A stretch of DNA of 64,000 bases from Petralouisia muris (GCF_004793545.1 NZ_SRYA01000021.1:20402-84401), one strand, 5' to 3'; shown: positions 1-9,778, counted from the first letter of the stretch. Numbers and translations are program-made. Notes: generated from the sequence alone by a model not told the origin.

Positions 1-2
1 CG

Positions 3-938
3 TTACTTATTGTATTCCTCTATGATAGGAGGTATCTGAGACATCATAAGGTCAATATCCTCAAACATGGCGCTCTTCGTAGTTCCAAGCTTACTTGCAT
101 ACTCAATATGCTCCATAACCTCCTGATAATGCTCTCTGGTTTTATCAAAAAACCCGCACAAGGACTGCAGCGATGTATTTGACTGATCAATGACGCCGGA
201 AATCTCCGTCTGCACTGTCTCCGCCCCTTCCGCTGCCTGAGTAATCTTGTCAAACATCTCATATGTATCATTTACTTTATTAATGCTTGCTTCCAATGCC
301 TCCTGGGAGGTATTGATGCTTTCATTCAGCTTATCGGTTCCCTGTTCCACATCTCCGATGCTGGAATTCACTTCCGCCACAAGCTTCTTGATCTCATCCG
401 CCAGGGCCTTCACTTCCACAGCTACCACCGCAAACCCTTTGCCCTGCTCTCCGGCTCTGGCAGCCTCGATGGTAGCATTCAGCGCAAGCATATTGGTCTG
501 GTCTGCAATGGTTACAATCTTACTGGTACACTTCTTGATTTTCTTCACCGCTTCCATGAAATCCCCGAAGGTGTTTTCCATTTCCTCAAAATGAGATTCC
601 ACCTCTTTGGAACTGTTCTTAAGATCCTCCACCCCGTTCTGGGCCTGATCCACAGATTGGGCAATCTCACTTTTTACCTCTGTAAACTGTCCGGACGCCT
701 GGTTGATCGTGGAAAAAGTATCTCCAAAATCCTGAAGTCTCTCCTGAAAGTTCTCTGATTCACGAAGCACCCTGGCAAAGGATTTACTCACTATCCCTAA
801 TTCCTGCAGAGAATTCACTTCCTTCTGCACCAAATCTGTGTGGTATCCTTTCAGACTTTCCATTACATACAATACGGGATAAAGACCCTTCTTCTGTTTC
901 TTTCCGGCCTTTTTGGGGCCTTTTTTTTCAAATAGCAT
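3..938 (-). CDS. Soluble methyl-accepting chemotaxis-type signalling protein
   Basis: A 311-residue cytoplasmic chemoreceptor-like protein. The conserved MCP hairpin tip is clear at about residues 143-180 ([20 protein letters not shown], then [11 protein letters not shown]), the region that contacts CheA and CheW in this family. No transmembrane segment or periplasmic sensor is present; the N-terminus is Lys-rich (about residues 4-17) followed by long heptad helices. It therefore probably signals from the cytosol. The FIST-domain protein lies 12 bp upstream in the same direction, so the two likely form an operon in which FIST is the sensory partner (inference). The stop codon is at the very edge of the window. 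Confidence 0.9.
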   Translation of the reverse strand: MLFEKKGPKKAGKKQKKGLYPVLYVMESLKGYHTDLVQKEVNSLQELGIVSKSFARVLRESENFQERLQDFGDTFSTINQASGQFTEVKSEIAQSVDQAQNGVEDLKNSSKEVESHFEEMENTFGDFMEAVKKIKKCTSKIVTIADQTNMLALNATIEAARAGEQGKGFAVVAVEVKALADEIKKLVAEVNSSIGDVEQGTDKLNESINTSQEALEASINKVNDTYEMFDKITQAAEGAETVQTEISGVIDQSNTSLQSLCGFFDKTREHYQEVMEHIEYASKLGTTKSAMFEDIDLMMSQIPPIIEEYNK

Positions 939-950
939 CTTTTACCCCCT

Positions 951-2006
951 TTACTCAAACACCACACAGGTCATGGACTGATTCACAAAACGGTTATTAT
1001 AATGTTCCCCATATCCTACAAGCCCCGCATGATTTCCCAGAGTTCCCATATCCATCAGATATTCCTGCATGTAATGATTCTCGCTGAACATCAGATACCG
1101 GAACAGGCAGTTGACAGAAAACACGCCGGAAACTTTGGGGAACTCTCTTTGAATGGTCTGAATCGTATCTTTTACAATTCTCTTATAATCTCCAAGTTCC
1201 AGCAGAATCAGCACATCCGAATCATTCACCTGGCGAAAACACGCCAGTGCATTCCCTTCCACTTCCTTAATAGATATAATGCAGGTCTCATCCCCGTCAA
1301 TCCGTCCAAAAGGATTCTTAAAGGTCTGGGACGTAATCTCCTGCTCCGTTACTTTCAAAATACTCTGGTATACCTGCTTTGCAGGCTTTCCATTCAATTC
1401 TCCGATCACATATTTGGCCCTGTTGGTTTTGGATGCAATAAAACGGTAATTTCCCATCTTATGATAAATGTTTTCTTTATATGCCTTTACTTTTCCTCCC
1501 AGATTCTTAATCAAAGCATACGCCACTGCATCCTCATAAATCCTTCCATTGGCCGATACTTTTCCGGCGTCGCCGGTGCCGCCTACCAGAGAAATTCCTC
1601 TGCGCTTAAGCACGCTGTATACCGTAGTCAGCGCACAAGCATCGTTGCCGGAGCAAAAATCCAGACATATCGTGTCATTTCTGGAAGCGTCTACCTGCTC
1701 CACATCCCGCTGCAGACGTTCAATATATTTTACCGGCATCACGGAAACCTCCTCCAAAACATCGGCCGCCGCAGAAACGCCATCGTAAAACGCAACCAGG
1801 CCCACGCCCTTTTCCACTACTCTGGTATCATAACTCATCCCAATGCACCCGATGCTGGGCACGCCGGGATACAGTTCTTCCAATTTACGCACATGCGCTT
1901 CAAACTGTCCCTCATTTGACATCAGCAAAATCATCTGGGGGTTCTTAAGCCCTTTGACCGCCTCCTTCAAATCTCCCTTCTGGCTCATACCATAAAACTG
2001 TTTCAC
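951..2006 (-). CDS. FIST N/C domain sensory protein
   Basis: A 351-residue protein with the FIST_N/FIST_C layout. The N-terminal half has the glycine-rich strands typical of the family (VPSIGCIGMSYDTRV, ISLVGGTGDAGK) and the C-terminal half carries the FIST_C-like FSVNCLFRYLMF and LVGYGEHY segments. FIST domains are proposed intracellular small-ligand sensors that often accompany chemotaxis or two-component proteins. No membrane segment is seen. It is the first gene of a probable two-gene unit with the soluble chemoreceptor. The ligand cannot be inferred. Confidence 0.85.
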   Translation of the reverse strand: MKQFYGMSQKGDLKEAVKGLKNPQMILLMSNEGQFEAHVRKLEELYPGVPSIGCIGMSYDTRVVEKGVGLVAFYDGVSAAADVLEEVSVMPVKYIERLQRDVEQVDASRNDTICLDFCSGNDACALTTVYSVLKRRGISLVGGTGDAGKVSANGRIYEDAVAYALIKNLGGKVKAYKENIYHKMGNYRFIASKTNRAKYVIGELNGKPAKQVYQSILKVTEQEITSQTFKNPFGRIDGDETCIISIKEVEGNALACFRQVNDSDVLILLELGDYKRIVKDTIQTIQREFPKVSGVFSVNCLFRYLMFSENHYMQEYLMDMGTLGNHAGLVGYGEHYNNRFVNQSMTCVVFE

Positions 2007-2089
2007 TTCGTTATCCCTTTCTGTATGAATGATAAAATAGAACTACTGTTATTACTATCTTATCCTATCTAAAGTACCAGGTCAATCCA

Positions 2090-3364
2090 TTATTCGCTAT
2101 TTTCTCCCTTTTGAAGCACCTCCAGGGCCTTTAAAACCTGATTATCATGCAAAGGATTGTAGACCTCGCCCTCTGTTTCTTCCTGATAGCTGTATTCCAG
2201 CTCAATATCCGGTTCAATGCCTGCTCCGTGAATATAATTTCCCTTGGGCGTAAAATATTTGGCCATGGTAACCTTCACAGCGCTTCCATCTTCCATGGGA
2301 ATAATAGTCTGAACAATGCCTTTTCCAAAAGAAGTGGTTCCAATCAAGGTTCCATATTCATAATCCTTAATGGCCCCTGCAAAAATTTCCGACGCACTGG
2401 CGCTGTTCCCATTGATTAACACTGCCATGGGAAGCTTTGTACATTCTGCATCCGATTTGTACTCGGAACGGCTGCCGTACTTATCCTCTGTATACACCAG
2501 CAATCCCTTCGGCAGAATCGCATCCAACATTGCACACACAGATTGAAGCACTCCCCCGGGATTATCCCGCAAATCCACAATCACCGATTCCATGCCCTGA
2601 TTCTCAAGCTCCTTCCAGGCCTCTGAAAACTGCTCTGGCGTAGATTCCGAAAATTCCGAAATCTGAATAAAGCCTACCTGCCCCTCCAGCATCTCAGACT
2701 GCACGGTAGGCACCTCAATTTGCCGCCGCTCTACATCCAGCTGGATATGCTCCAACTCACCGCTGCGCAGCAGTTCCAAATGTACCGTCGTTCCCTCCTC
2801 TCCTTTGATATGGGTCACCAACTCCGACAACTCCATACTGTCCCCTTCAATGTCCCCTACTTTAACAATCACATCTCCGTCCTTTACCCCTGCTTCCTCT
2901 GCAGGAGTGCCTGGGTAAACATGAAGGATTGTAACAACTTTCGTGTTCACGTTCTGGGTCAGAACTGCGCCGATCCCATAATAGATTCCGCTGGTGCTCT
3001 CTGTAAGGGCACGGTATTCCTCCGCCGTGTAATAAGCAGAATAAGGATCTCCCAATCCCTCCACCATTCCGGCGTACATGCCCTCCACTAACGCTTCTTC
3101 ATCCACATCCTCATAGTAATACTGATCGATGAGATCTGCAATTTCACCAGATTTCTCCTCCACACTTTTCTCTAAAATCGCCTCTCTGCTGCTTTCCTCA
3201 TTCTGGGAAAGCACCTTTCTCTGACTGCCGGCGCTGACGCCCAGCCAGATTCCTCCGGCTGTCAGGGTCACCACAAGCAGCGTTGCAAGGGTACCCACTG
3301 CAACTCCTTTGCCGAAATTCGACTTATTTTTCCTGGGGGGTTCTAAATATTCCTGATAATCCAT
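2090..3364 (-). CDS. S41 family C-terminal processing peptidase
   Basis: A 424-residue membrane-anchored serine peptidase. One transmembrane helix spans about residues 20-45. A PDZ domain follows (about 125-205, with PGTPAEEAGVKDGD), then the S41 catalytic domain with the SASASE nucleophile motif at 321-326 and the catalytic-lysine motif FGKG near 348. Known relatives (CtpA/CtpB, Prc) cleave extracytoplasmic proteins from their C-termini. It sits downstream of ftsE and ftsX in the same direction, a recurrent arrangement in Firmicutes suggesting a role in envelope remodelling (inference). Confidence 0.93.
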   Translation of the reverse strand: MDYQEYLEPPRKNKSNFGKGVAVGTLATLLVVTLTAGGIWLGVSAGSQRKVLSQNEESSREAILEKSVEEKSGEIADLIDQYYYEDVDEEALVEGMYAGMVEGLGDPYSAYYTAEEYRALTESTSGIYYGIGAVLTQNVNTKVVTILHVYPGTPAEEAGVKDGDVIVKVGDIEGDSMELSELVTHIKGEEGTTVHLELLRSGELEHIQLDVERRQIEVPTVQSEMLEGQVGFIQISEFSESTPEQFSEAWKELENQGMESVIVDLRDNPGGVLQSVCAMLDAILPKGLLVYTEDKYGSRSEYKSDAECTKLPMAVLINGNSASASEIFAGAIKDYEYGTLIGTTSFGKGIVQTIIPMEDGSAVKVTMAKYFTPKGNYIHGAGIEPDIELEYSYQEETEGEVYNPLHDNQVLKALEVLQKGENSE

Positions 3365-3452
3365 ATTCTGTGATTCCTCTTTCCTGATCTGTAATTTCCA
3401 TTTATTATATCAAAAAATTATGTTTATATCATGAATTTTTATTCTATAGAAA

Positions 3453-4370
3453 TTAAACTTTCAAATGTTTTCGGATTGTCAGGCGGCTTCCTAAAAATCC
3501 GATTCCCACACCCAGAATCAATCCTACTGGAACTAATGTGGAAAATACCTTATTCACTGGAAGAAATTCCAGCATTCCGCTTAACCAGAGAAATTTTTCT
3601 CCCACATAGACAATAATCTTCCGATACATCTGATACAGCACCAATAGCGGCAGGGCAGAGCCAATGAGCCCAATCAGGATTCCCTCTACAATAAACGGAG
3701 CCCGTACAAAATAATCGGTAGAGCCGATTAATTTCATAATGGCAATCTCCTCCCGCCGGACCGCAATTCCGATGGTAACCGTATTACTGATCAGAAATAC
3801 CGCCACACACAGCAGGATCAAAATAATTCCCGCTGACACATAACCGATGAGACGGTTGAAATCCGTCAGGGTATGGGCCGCAAGATCTGAACTTTTCACT
3901 TCCTTCACGCCATCCAGGGACTGAATATATGTCACCAGAGATTCCTGCATGGAAATATCATTCATATACACTTCATAATGAGCTGAATTCGCCAGCGGAT
4001 TATCCTCTGCAAATCCTTCCGCCATATCTTCTGCTCCTTTAAAATAAATCTTCTGAAAATTATCCCAGGCGGCTTCTGCAGATACAAATACCTTTTCTGA
4101 TACCTCCACACGCTTTCCTATCTGTTCTCCCACAGCATCCATCTGTTCCTGGGTAGCTCCATCCACAAAGAAAACCGTAACAGCAACCCCGGACTCCACC
4201 TCCCGTACCACACTCTGGAAATTCACTACCACAGAGTAGAAAATGCCGAAAAGAAAAATACATGCTGCCATAGTGGCAATGGAGGCCAGTGAAAACATTT
4301 TATTTTTCCAGATATTCTTTGCTCCCTGTCTTAAGGTATACCAGAACGTACTAATCCTCATAAAAATCAC
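3453..4370 (-). CDS. ftsX: Cell division protein FtsX
   Basis: A 305-residue FtsX permease-like protein: a transmembrane helix at about residues 23-45, an extracytoplasmic domain of about 120 residues, then three helices in the FtsX core including the IAVRREEIAIMKLIGSTDYF loop. The start overlaps the ftsE stop by 20 bp, typical of ftsEX translational coupling. In Gram-positive relatives the FtsEX complex activates peptidoglycan hydrolases at the membrane. A secreted NlpC/P60 hydrolase is encoded about 5 kb away, but no direct link is visible. Confidence 0.95.
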   Translation of the reverse strand: MIFMRISTFWYTLRQGAKNIWKNKMFSLASIATMAACIFLFGIFYSVVVNFQSVVREVESGVAVTVFFVDGATQEQMDAVGEQIGKRVEVSEKVFVSAEAAWDNFQKIYFKGAEDMAEGFAEDNPLANSAHYEVYMNDISMQESLVTYIQSLDGVKEVKSSDLAAHTLTDFNRLIGYVSAGIILILLCVAVFLISNTVTIGIAVRREEIAIMKLIGSTDYFVRAPFIVEGILIGLIGSALPLLVLYQMYRKIIVYVGEKFLWLSGMLEFLPVNKVFSTLVPVGLILGVGIGFLGSRLTIRKHLKV

Positions 4371-5034
4371 CTATCCGCTCATCCGAAATGACAACGCCTT
4401 TCTTCATTGTAATGACGCGTTTGCGCATGGCCTTTACAATCTCCAGATTATGGGTCACCACCAGGACTGTGGTGCCTCTCTGGTTGATTTCCTCCAACAG
4501 CATCATAATTTCCCAGGCGTTATGAGCGTCCAGATTACCAGTGGGCTCGTCTGCAAGAAGAATCCTTGGTTCATTCACCAAAGCCCTTGCAATCGCCACC
4601 CTCTGCTGCTCCCCTCCGGAAATTTCTTTGGGATAGGATTTGTACTTTGCAGCCAGTCCCACCATGGACAACACAGCGGGAACCTTCCTTCTCATAATCT
4701 TTACCGGCGTTCCCACAGCTCTTTGGGCAAAAGCCACATTCTCATATACATTCCGATCCTTTAACAGCCTGAAATCCTGGAATACTACGCCGATATTTCT
4801 CCGGAACCTGGGAATATCCCTATGTCGGATATTTCCCAGCTTCTGATTATTAATGGAAATGCTTCCTTTGGTAGGCTCCAATTCCTTTAACAGCAATTTG
4901 ATCAGGGTGGATTTTCCTGAACCGCTGTCTCCCACTACAAAAACAAATTCTCCCGGCTCAATATACAGGCTCACATCATTTAACGCAGGAATTCCCGCGG
5001 AATATGCTTTGCTGACATTTTCAAGTTTTATCAT
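4351..5034 (-). CDS. ftsE: Cell division ATP-binding protein FtsE
   Basis: ABC ATPase of 227 residues partnering FtsX. Visible motifs are Walker [10 protein letters not shown], signature SGGEQQR, Walker [13 protein letters not shown] and the H-loop VVTHN. The ATG at 5034 is chosen because AGGAG lies 7 bases upstream; a longer reading from a TTG at 5055 would overlap the stop of the preceding CdaR-type gene and has no such site. ATP hydrolysis by FtsE drives FtsX conformational changes in the known family. Confidence 0.95.
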   Translation of the reverse strand: MIKLENVSKAYSAGIPALNDVSLYIEPGEFVFVVGDSGSGKSTLIKLLLKELEPTKGSISINNQKLGNIRHRDIPRFRRNIGVVFQDFRLLKDRNVYENVAFAQRAVGTPVKIMRRKVPAVLSMVGLAAKYKSYPKEISGGEQQRVAIARALVNEPRILLADEPTGNLDAHNAWEIMMLLEEINQRGTTVLVVTHNLEIVKAMRKRVITMKKGVVISDERIGDFYED

Positions 5035-5051
5035 CTGATTCACTCCTAAAT

Positions 5052-6149
5052 TCAATAATCCAAAGATTCCATATACTTCATGTATTTTACAACCATCAGA
5101 GCAATCTTAAAGGTAATGGCGTCCTCAAATACCCGCAAATCCAGGCCGGTGCTCTTCTGAAGCTTATCCAGCCGGTACACCAGGGTATTCCGATGAATAT
5201 ACAGCTGTCTGGAAGTTTCTGACACATTCAGGCTGTTTTCAAAAAATTTATTGATGGTGGTAAGGGTCTCTTCATCGAATTCATCCGGAGATTTTCCATC
5301 AAAAATTTCCTTGATAAACATTTTACACAAAGGGATGGGCAGCTGATAAATCAGACGCCCGATTCCCAATGTGGAATATGCATTGACATGACGCTCCTCA
5401 AAGAAAATCTTTCCCACATCCAGGGCCATCCTGGCTTCTTTATAAGAACGGGAAACCTCTTTGATTTCATTTACAATGGTGCCGTAAGCAATATGGATAT
5501 CCATATCATCCCCGCCGTGGAACATGCTTAAAATCACTTCCGCCGTCCGGTTCATTTCCTCATAGCCCTCATTCTCCATAACTTCCTTCACCACTATGAT
5601 ATTTTTCTCATCCACTGCCGTAATAAAATCTCTGGACTTGCCGCCTAAAAGACTGCGCACCTTCTCTAATTCATTGCCATCCTTCTCCCGGTTTGTTTCT
5701 ATAATAAATACCACCCGCCTGGCTTCCGTGTCAATATGAAGCTTCTTGGCACGGTTATAAATATCCACCAAAAGCAGATTGTCCAAAAGCAGATTCTTCA
5801 CAAAGTTATCTTTATCAAAACGCTCTTTGTACGCCACCAGCAGATTCTGTATCTGAAAGCTGGCAATCTTCCCCACCATATAGACATCATCGCTGTCTCC
5901 GTTGGCAAGCAGTATATATTCCAACTGATGCTCATCAAATACTTTAAAAAACTGGCATCCCAAAAACACTTGGCTGTCTGCCGGAGATTCCACAAATGCC
6001 AGCGCCGCGGCCACATAACTGTCCGCATCCTGAAAAGTTGCCGCCAATACCTTACCTTCCGTATCAATAATACATAAATCAATTCTGGTAATTCCTTTTA
6101 ATCCATCAATGGTGCTCTGAAGTATCTGATTCGAAATCATGTGCTTCAC
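5052..6149 (-). CDS. CdaR/PucR-type helix-turn-helix regulator
   Basis: A 365-residue transcription regulator. The N-terminal 120 residues resemble the sugar-diacid-recognition sensory domain; the middle has a GGDEF-like CdaR segment; the C-terminal 60 residues carry the PucR/CdaR helix-turn-helix (SLNVSETSRQLYIHRNTLVY). CdaR relatives respond to organic acids such as glycerate, but the effector here is unknown. It is immediately upstream of ftsE (17 bases to the chosen ftsE start), so it may be co-transcribed with ftsEX. Confidence 0.85.
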   Translation of the reverse strand: MKHMISNQILQSTIDGLKGITRIDLCIIDTEGKVLAATFQDADSYVAAALAFVESPADSQVFLGCQFFKVFDEHQLEYILLANGDSDDVYMVGKIASFQIQNLLVAYKERFDKDNFVKNLLLDNLLLVDIYNRAKKLHIDTEARRVVFIIETNREKDGNELEKVRSLLGGKSRDFITAVDEKNIIVVKEVMENEGYEEMNRTAEVILSMFHGGDDMDIHIAYGTIVNEIKEVSRSYKEARMALDVGKIFFEERHVNAYSTLGIGRLIYQLPIPLCKMFIKEIFDGKSPDEFDEETLTTINKFFENSLNVSETSRQLYIHRNTLVYRLDKLQKSTGLDLRVFEDAITFKIALMVVKYMKYMESLDY

Positions 6150-6300
6150 TCCTTTTCTCTTCCTTCTTCTGCACTGTTTTCTTTCTGACAGTTCTCCATT
6201 TTCTTATGTGCAATAATTCCTATACAACTTTCACAATTCTGTTGCAGGTATTTTGGGAAAACAAAACAACTTCATATGTATTTTAATGCAAAAGCACAAA

Positions 6301-6346
6301 AAAAGGAAGAGGAAATCCATATTTTTTTATGCATTTCCTCGACTTT
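6301..6346 (-). terminator. Terminator hairpin downstream of the YitT gene
   Basis: Inverted arms at 6309-6320 and 6329-6340 (GAGGAAATCCAT / ATGCATTTCCTC, one mismatch) are followed on the minus strand by a T-rich tail and on the plus strand by ACTTTTTTG. It lies 50 bp after the yitT stop and could act in both directions. Confidence 0.75.
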
Positions 6347-6395
6347 TTTGAAATTTCTTCCAATTGTTTCATAGGCATTGTACACAAAACTCTTC

Positions 6396-7277
6396 TCATC
6401 CTTTGCGGTACTCAATAAATCCTTCTCCCAAAACCTCCCTCACATCTCCCACAATCACAAATGCATTCAGATCAATCTGGTGCACCAACTCCTTTAACTG
6501 AACGATTTCTTTCTTAGACACCACACAATACAGCATGCACTTTTTCTCCCCGGAATACATTCCCCTGGCTTCTAACCCTGTGACTCCCCGATCCAGAGTC
6601 TCCATAATGATTCTGGAAACCTCTTCATATTTGTCGGTAATAATGTAAGCAGCCTTTGAGAATTTCATACCTTCCAAAATCGTATCCGTCACCTTAGAGG
6701 TAATAAATATTGATACAATGGCATACATGGAAGGGCGCAGGCCAAACACATACAGTCCCGCCAGCACAATCATCCCATCCAAAACCTGCATAATCTGCGC
6801 CACGGAATAATGCTTTAATCTGCATTGAATCAACGCGCCTACCATTTCCGTTCCTCCGGTGGTGGCGTCCGCCCAGAGAATCATTCCCATAGCGATACCG
6901 GAAATGGTTCCGCCAAACAGAGCAGCCAGAATATAGTCTCCGCTGACAAAATCCAGTTCCGGTATCACATAGAGCCAGCCGGATAGCAGCGCTGTTGCAA
7001 TAGCAGTCCGGCCGATAAACCGTTTGCCCTTGATCTTCCAGGCAAGTAAAAACACCGGAAGATTTAATGCAATATTCGCAAACCAGAGAGGAATTCCCCC
7101 TTCATAGAATACCGCTGTCAACTCCTTCAGCAGAATTGAAATACCAGTAAAACCTCCAGTTACAAGACTGATAGGATCAAAAATGCATTTGATAGCAAAG
7201 GCTAAAAGCCCTGTCCCTGCAATGATTACCAGATATAAGAATACCGGCGTCCTCCTGTAAGCCAAAAGTCTGTTCAT
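6396..7277 (-). CDS. YitT family membrane protein
   Basis: A 293-residue protein with five to six hydrophobic helices in the first 200 residues (the YitT/DUF161 membrane region) and a C-terminal soluble DUF2179 domain of about 85 residues (AAYIITDKYEEVSRIIMETL onward). Members are common in Firmicutes but transport substrate or role is not established. The gene follows the TagA-like gene by 9 bases, so the two are probably co-transcribed. Confidence 0.88.
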   Translation of the reverse strand: MNRLLAYRRTPVFLYLVIIAGTGLLAFAIKCIFDPISLVTGGFTGISILLKELTAVFYEGGIPLWFANIALNLPVFLLAWKIKGKRFIGRTAIATALLSGWLYVIPELDFVSGDYILAALFGGTISGIAMGMILWADATTGGTEMVGALIQCRLKHYSVAQIMQVLDGMIVLAGLYVFGLRPSMYAIVSIFITSKVTDTILEGMKFSKAAYIITDKYEEVSRIIMETLDRGVTGLEARGMYSGEKKCMLYCVVSKKEIVQLKELVHQIDLNAFVIVGDVREVLGEGFIEYRKG

Positions 7278-7286
7278 CCTCTTACC

Positions 7287-7964
7287 TCACTCATCTTTCT
7301 TATTATAACGGGATATCATACTGCGCATTACGCCCTTCTGAATCAGCTTTCTGGCAAAACCTGCCATCTCCGACACTCCTTTTTTGTCTGTATAAGCCTC
7401 TCCCAATCCATACCAAATTTTAGCATTTAATTTTTCCCGGTTGTCCTGCAGAAAATATTCCTGCTTCGGCGCTGCAATCACTGACAAAATGACATCCGGC
7501 TCTGCAATATTTATTTCATTAATCACTGTATCATAATCTCCGGTGCAGTCCGCCAGCGCATAGCCTCCCGCCATCTGGATTCCGCCGTAATTTTCCTCCA
7601 GGAATTCTCCCAGCTGCACAAGCTGTTCGTTTGTTTCTCCCAGCAAAAACACAATTCTCTGATTTTGAGAGGCCCTGCTTGCAAACTCTTTAAAAAAATC
7701 ATTGTCCACGGTTTCCTGAATCCGCTGCATGGAGGTCACCCCGGCAGCTTTTAATATCTCTTTATCACTGATTACCGTCAAATCCAGATTTTCAATACAG
7801 GCTTTCAGCCTGTCGTCCTCCTGTGTCTTAACCAATATATCCATGGAAATAGCCTCTATGGTATTCATTACAGTAGTGTCAAGAAACCCTTCCACACGAA
7901 TCATTGCTTCCCTTACGGTATCATTATCCAGAGACATTCCCAGTATTTCCAATTTTTTAATCAT
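7287..7964 (-). CDS. Divergent WecG/TagA/CpsF-type glycosyltransferase-like protein
   Basis: The chosen ATG at 7964 gives 225 residues, the usual size for the family; a longer reading from a TTG at 8048 has no convincing ribosome site. The fold signature can be followed (SDKEILKAAG matching the PDG region, IVFLLGETNEQL, PDVILSVIAAPKQEYFL, then GLGEAYTDKKG). Several usually invariant residues differ: VMN stands where TLN is expected, and GLGEAYTD where GVGATFD is expected. A typical lipid-linked ManNAc transferase activity is therefore uncertain. The partner gene is yitT. Confidence 0.7.
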   Translation of the reverse strand: MIKKLEILGMSLDNDTVREAMIRVEGFLDTTVMNTIEAISMDILVKTQEDDRLKACIENLDLTVISDKEILKAAGVTSMQRIQETVDNDFFKEFASRASQNQRIVFLLGETNEQLVQLGEFLEENYGGIQMAGGYALADCTGDYDTVINEINIAEPDVILSVIAAPKQEYFLQDNREKLNAKIWYGLGEAYTDKKGVSEMAGFARKLIQKGVMRSMISRYNKKDE

Positions 7965-8206
7965 ATAACACCCGTTTCTAATCTTTCCTGATACTGCGGT
8001 TATTCCATGTACTTTTAGAAGTATACCAAATGAAGGAAATTTTTTCAACCACCCTTTTCAACGGAAATTAACTGACATTTCTGCCTGGAAAAATGTTTTT
8101 TTTGTCTATTAAAAAGTCAATAGTTTTTCTTATTTTTTCCTGAAATCGTCAAATTTATCACAACTTCACAAAACAAATGTTTCTTTTTTATACTATGTAA
8201 ACCAGG

Positions 8207-8321
8207 TTATTTACAAGGATTTTTGTTGATAATGTGGATAACTCTGTGTATAACTCAAAATTTTGGATTTTCTGTCGCTTTTTCATGTGGATAACTTTGG
8301 GATAATTTTCTGTTATCCCCA
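8207..8321. promoter_or_regulatory. DnaA-box cluster in gene-free AT-rich region
   Basis: The stretch 7965-8485 holds no convincing gene and is very AT-rich. Three exact DnaA boxes (TTATNCACA or complement) are seen: TGTGGATAA at 8233-8241, TGTGTATAA at 8245-8253 and TGTGGATAA at 8286-8294. One-mismatch copies are TTATTTACA 8207-8215, TGTTGATAA 8224-8232 and TTATCCCCA 8313-8321. Boxes at 8224, 8233 and 8245 are consecutive and in the same orientation. No dnaA or dnaN is in the window and genes on both sides run the same way, so a titration or regulatory cluster fits better than a replication origin (inference). Confidence 0.7.
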
Positions 8322-8476
8322 TAATTTTGTGCACTTTTTTTCTGGATCCAGGATATAATATTTTTCCTCCTATTTCTGCAAAAATTATTTTAGAAAATTG
8401 TAGAAATTGTGAGAATTCTTGTCCTTGCCAATGAACTCCACTGCAAGCAGCGCTCCAGGAAACCTGTAAAAGAAAC

Positions 8477-8514
8477 CGAAAGAAAACTCCTAAATCATAG
8501 AATGATTCAGGAGT
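8477..8514 (-). terminator. Intrinsic terminator of the NlpC/P60 gene
   Basis: A 13-bp stem (8486-8498 with 8502-8514, three-base loop, one wobble) is followed on the minus strand by TTTTCTTTC. It lies 29 bp after the stop of the NlpC/P60 gene. Confidence 0.85.
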
Positions 8515-8542
8515 CTCCTTATATTTGTATTATGTAATACTC

Positions 8543-9778
8543 TTAGAAAATTCTTCTTACTGCCACAATCGGTCTGTATGCTGCCGGAGAAGTATACTTA
8601 ATGCCGGTTGCTTCTGTACTAGCATGTACAATTGTATCGCCGCCGATATAGATTCCAACGTGACCGCTGTAGCATACAATATCACCAGGCTGCATTGCGT
8701 CTGTGCTTACCCCGTATCCTACTCCTGCCAGTGCACTGGAGGAATGAGGCAGGCCAACGCCAAACGCTGCATATACGCTCATTACAAATCCAGAACAGTC
8801 AGCTCCATTTGTCAGGCTTGTCCCGCCGTATACATAAGGATTGCCCACAAACTGACATGCATAATCTGCAACTGCCTGTCCGCTTCCGCCGCTTGGAGGA
8901 GCATAGCTTCTGCTCTCTCCGGAACTAGATTCTGAGGAGCCTGAACTGGAAGAACCTGAGTTGGAAGATTTGGATCTGGTAGCTCTTCTTGCCGCTTCCT
9001 CTGCTGCCTTACGCTCTTCTTCTTCTTTCTTAAGGCGCGCTTCCTCTTCTTCCTTGGATTCTGCCACTACATAATGTGTGTTGCAATCTACAAATTCACT
9101 GGATACCCAGCCATCGCCTTCTTCAATTGCTACCTTAACCCAGCCGTCTTTCTCTTCTACTACGCTGAGTTCTTCTCCCTGAGGCACCTGTCCCAACAAC
9201 TCAGCTTCCGTACTGGAATCTGCACGGACATTCAAAGTCTCGGTCGTTACATCCGCCACTCTGTATCCCACAGACTTAGCAAGCTCAGCATCTCCTAATA
9301 CAAGGAACTCTGCCTTAATGTAGCCTTCCACATTACCGGAGTGAATCTTATACCAATCGCCTTCGGTTCCAAGTACGGTACATGCAGAGTTATTATATAA
9401 CTTGCCAAGCACTTCGCCCTCTTCACTGGCTGCGGAACGTACATTTACATAATTGTCAACCTGCGCAATTGCAATGTCGTCATATTCTGTCTTAGCAGGA
9501 GCCTCAGCTCCGTCCTTTGCTGCGCCTGTATCAATTGCTTCCTGCCTGGGAGCTAAAGAATTTGCAAAAATCTCTGTAACCCCTGCAGTTGCAGTGCTTT
9601 CTTTTTCTGCTGCCTGATCCGCTTCCTTCGCATTGTCCGCCGGCGCTTCGGTAGCTGCCGAAATCAAATCGCCTGCTCCGGCGCTTACTGCCGCATGAGA
9701 TACGAAAGAGCTTCCTGTAAGTACTACTGCTGCAGTTAAACAACAAGTTGTTGCTTTTCTAATTGAATTCCTGTTCAT
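8543..9778 (-). CDS. Secreted SH3-domain NlpC/P60 peptidoglycan hydrolase
   Basis: 411 residues from the ATG at 9778, which has GGAGGG 8 bases upstream and begins a classical signal peptide (MNRNSIRKATTCC then a hydrophobic run ending near SHA). Two SH3-like cell-wall-binding domains follow (NVRSAASEEGEVLGKLY and LNVRADSSTEAELLGQV), then a Glu/Lys/Arg-rich helix, a Ser-rich linker and the C-terminal NlpC/P60 domain with catalytic Cys in GADCSGF and His in GHVGIYIG. The family cleaves D-gamma-glutamyl-meso-DAP or similar bonds in peptidoglycan. It is a single-gene unit with its own terminator. Confidence 0.93.
   Translation of the reverse strand: MNRNSIRKATTCCLTAAVVLTGSSFVSHAAVSAGAGDLISAATEAPADNAKEADQAAEKESTATAGVTEIFANSLAPRQEAIDTGAAKDGAEAPAKTEYDDIAIAQVDNYVNVRSAASEEGEVLGKLYNNSACTVLGTEGDWYKIHSGNVEGYIKAEFLVLGDAELAKSVGYRVADVTTETLNVRADSSTEAELLGQVPQGEELSVVEEKDGWVKVAIEEGDGWVSSEFVDCNTHYVVAESKEEEEARLKKEEEERKAAEEAARRATRSKSSNSGSSSSGSSESSSGESRSYAPPSGGSGQAVADYACQFVGNPYVYGGTSLTNGADCSGFVMSVYAAFGVGLPHSSSALAGVGYGVSTDAMQPGDIVCYSGHVGIYIGGDTIVHASTEATGIKYTSPAAYRPIVAVRRIF

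Noticed and set aside
1002..1919. Long plus-strand reading frame opposite the FIST gene
   Set aside because: It is an antisense shadow of a well-supported gene, with no family resemblance and no ribosome binding site.
8207..8321. Replication origin oriC
   Set aside because: DnaA boxes and AT-richness fit, but dnaA, dnaN, rpmH and rnpA are absent and neighbouring genes keep the same direction on both sides.
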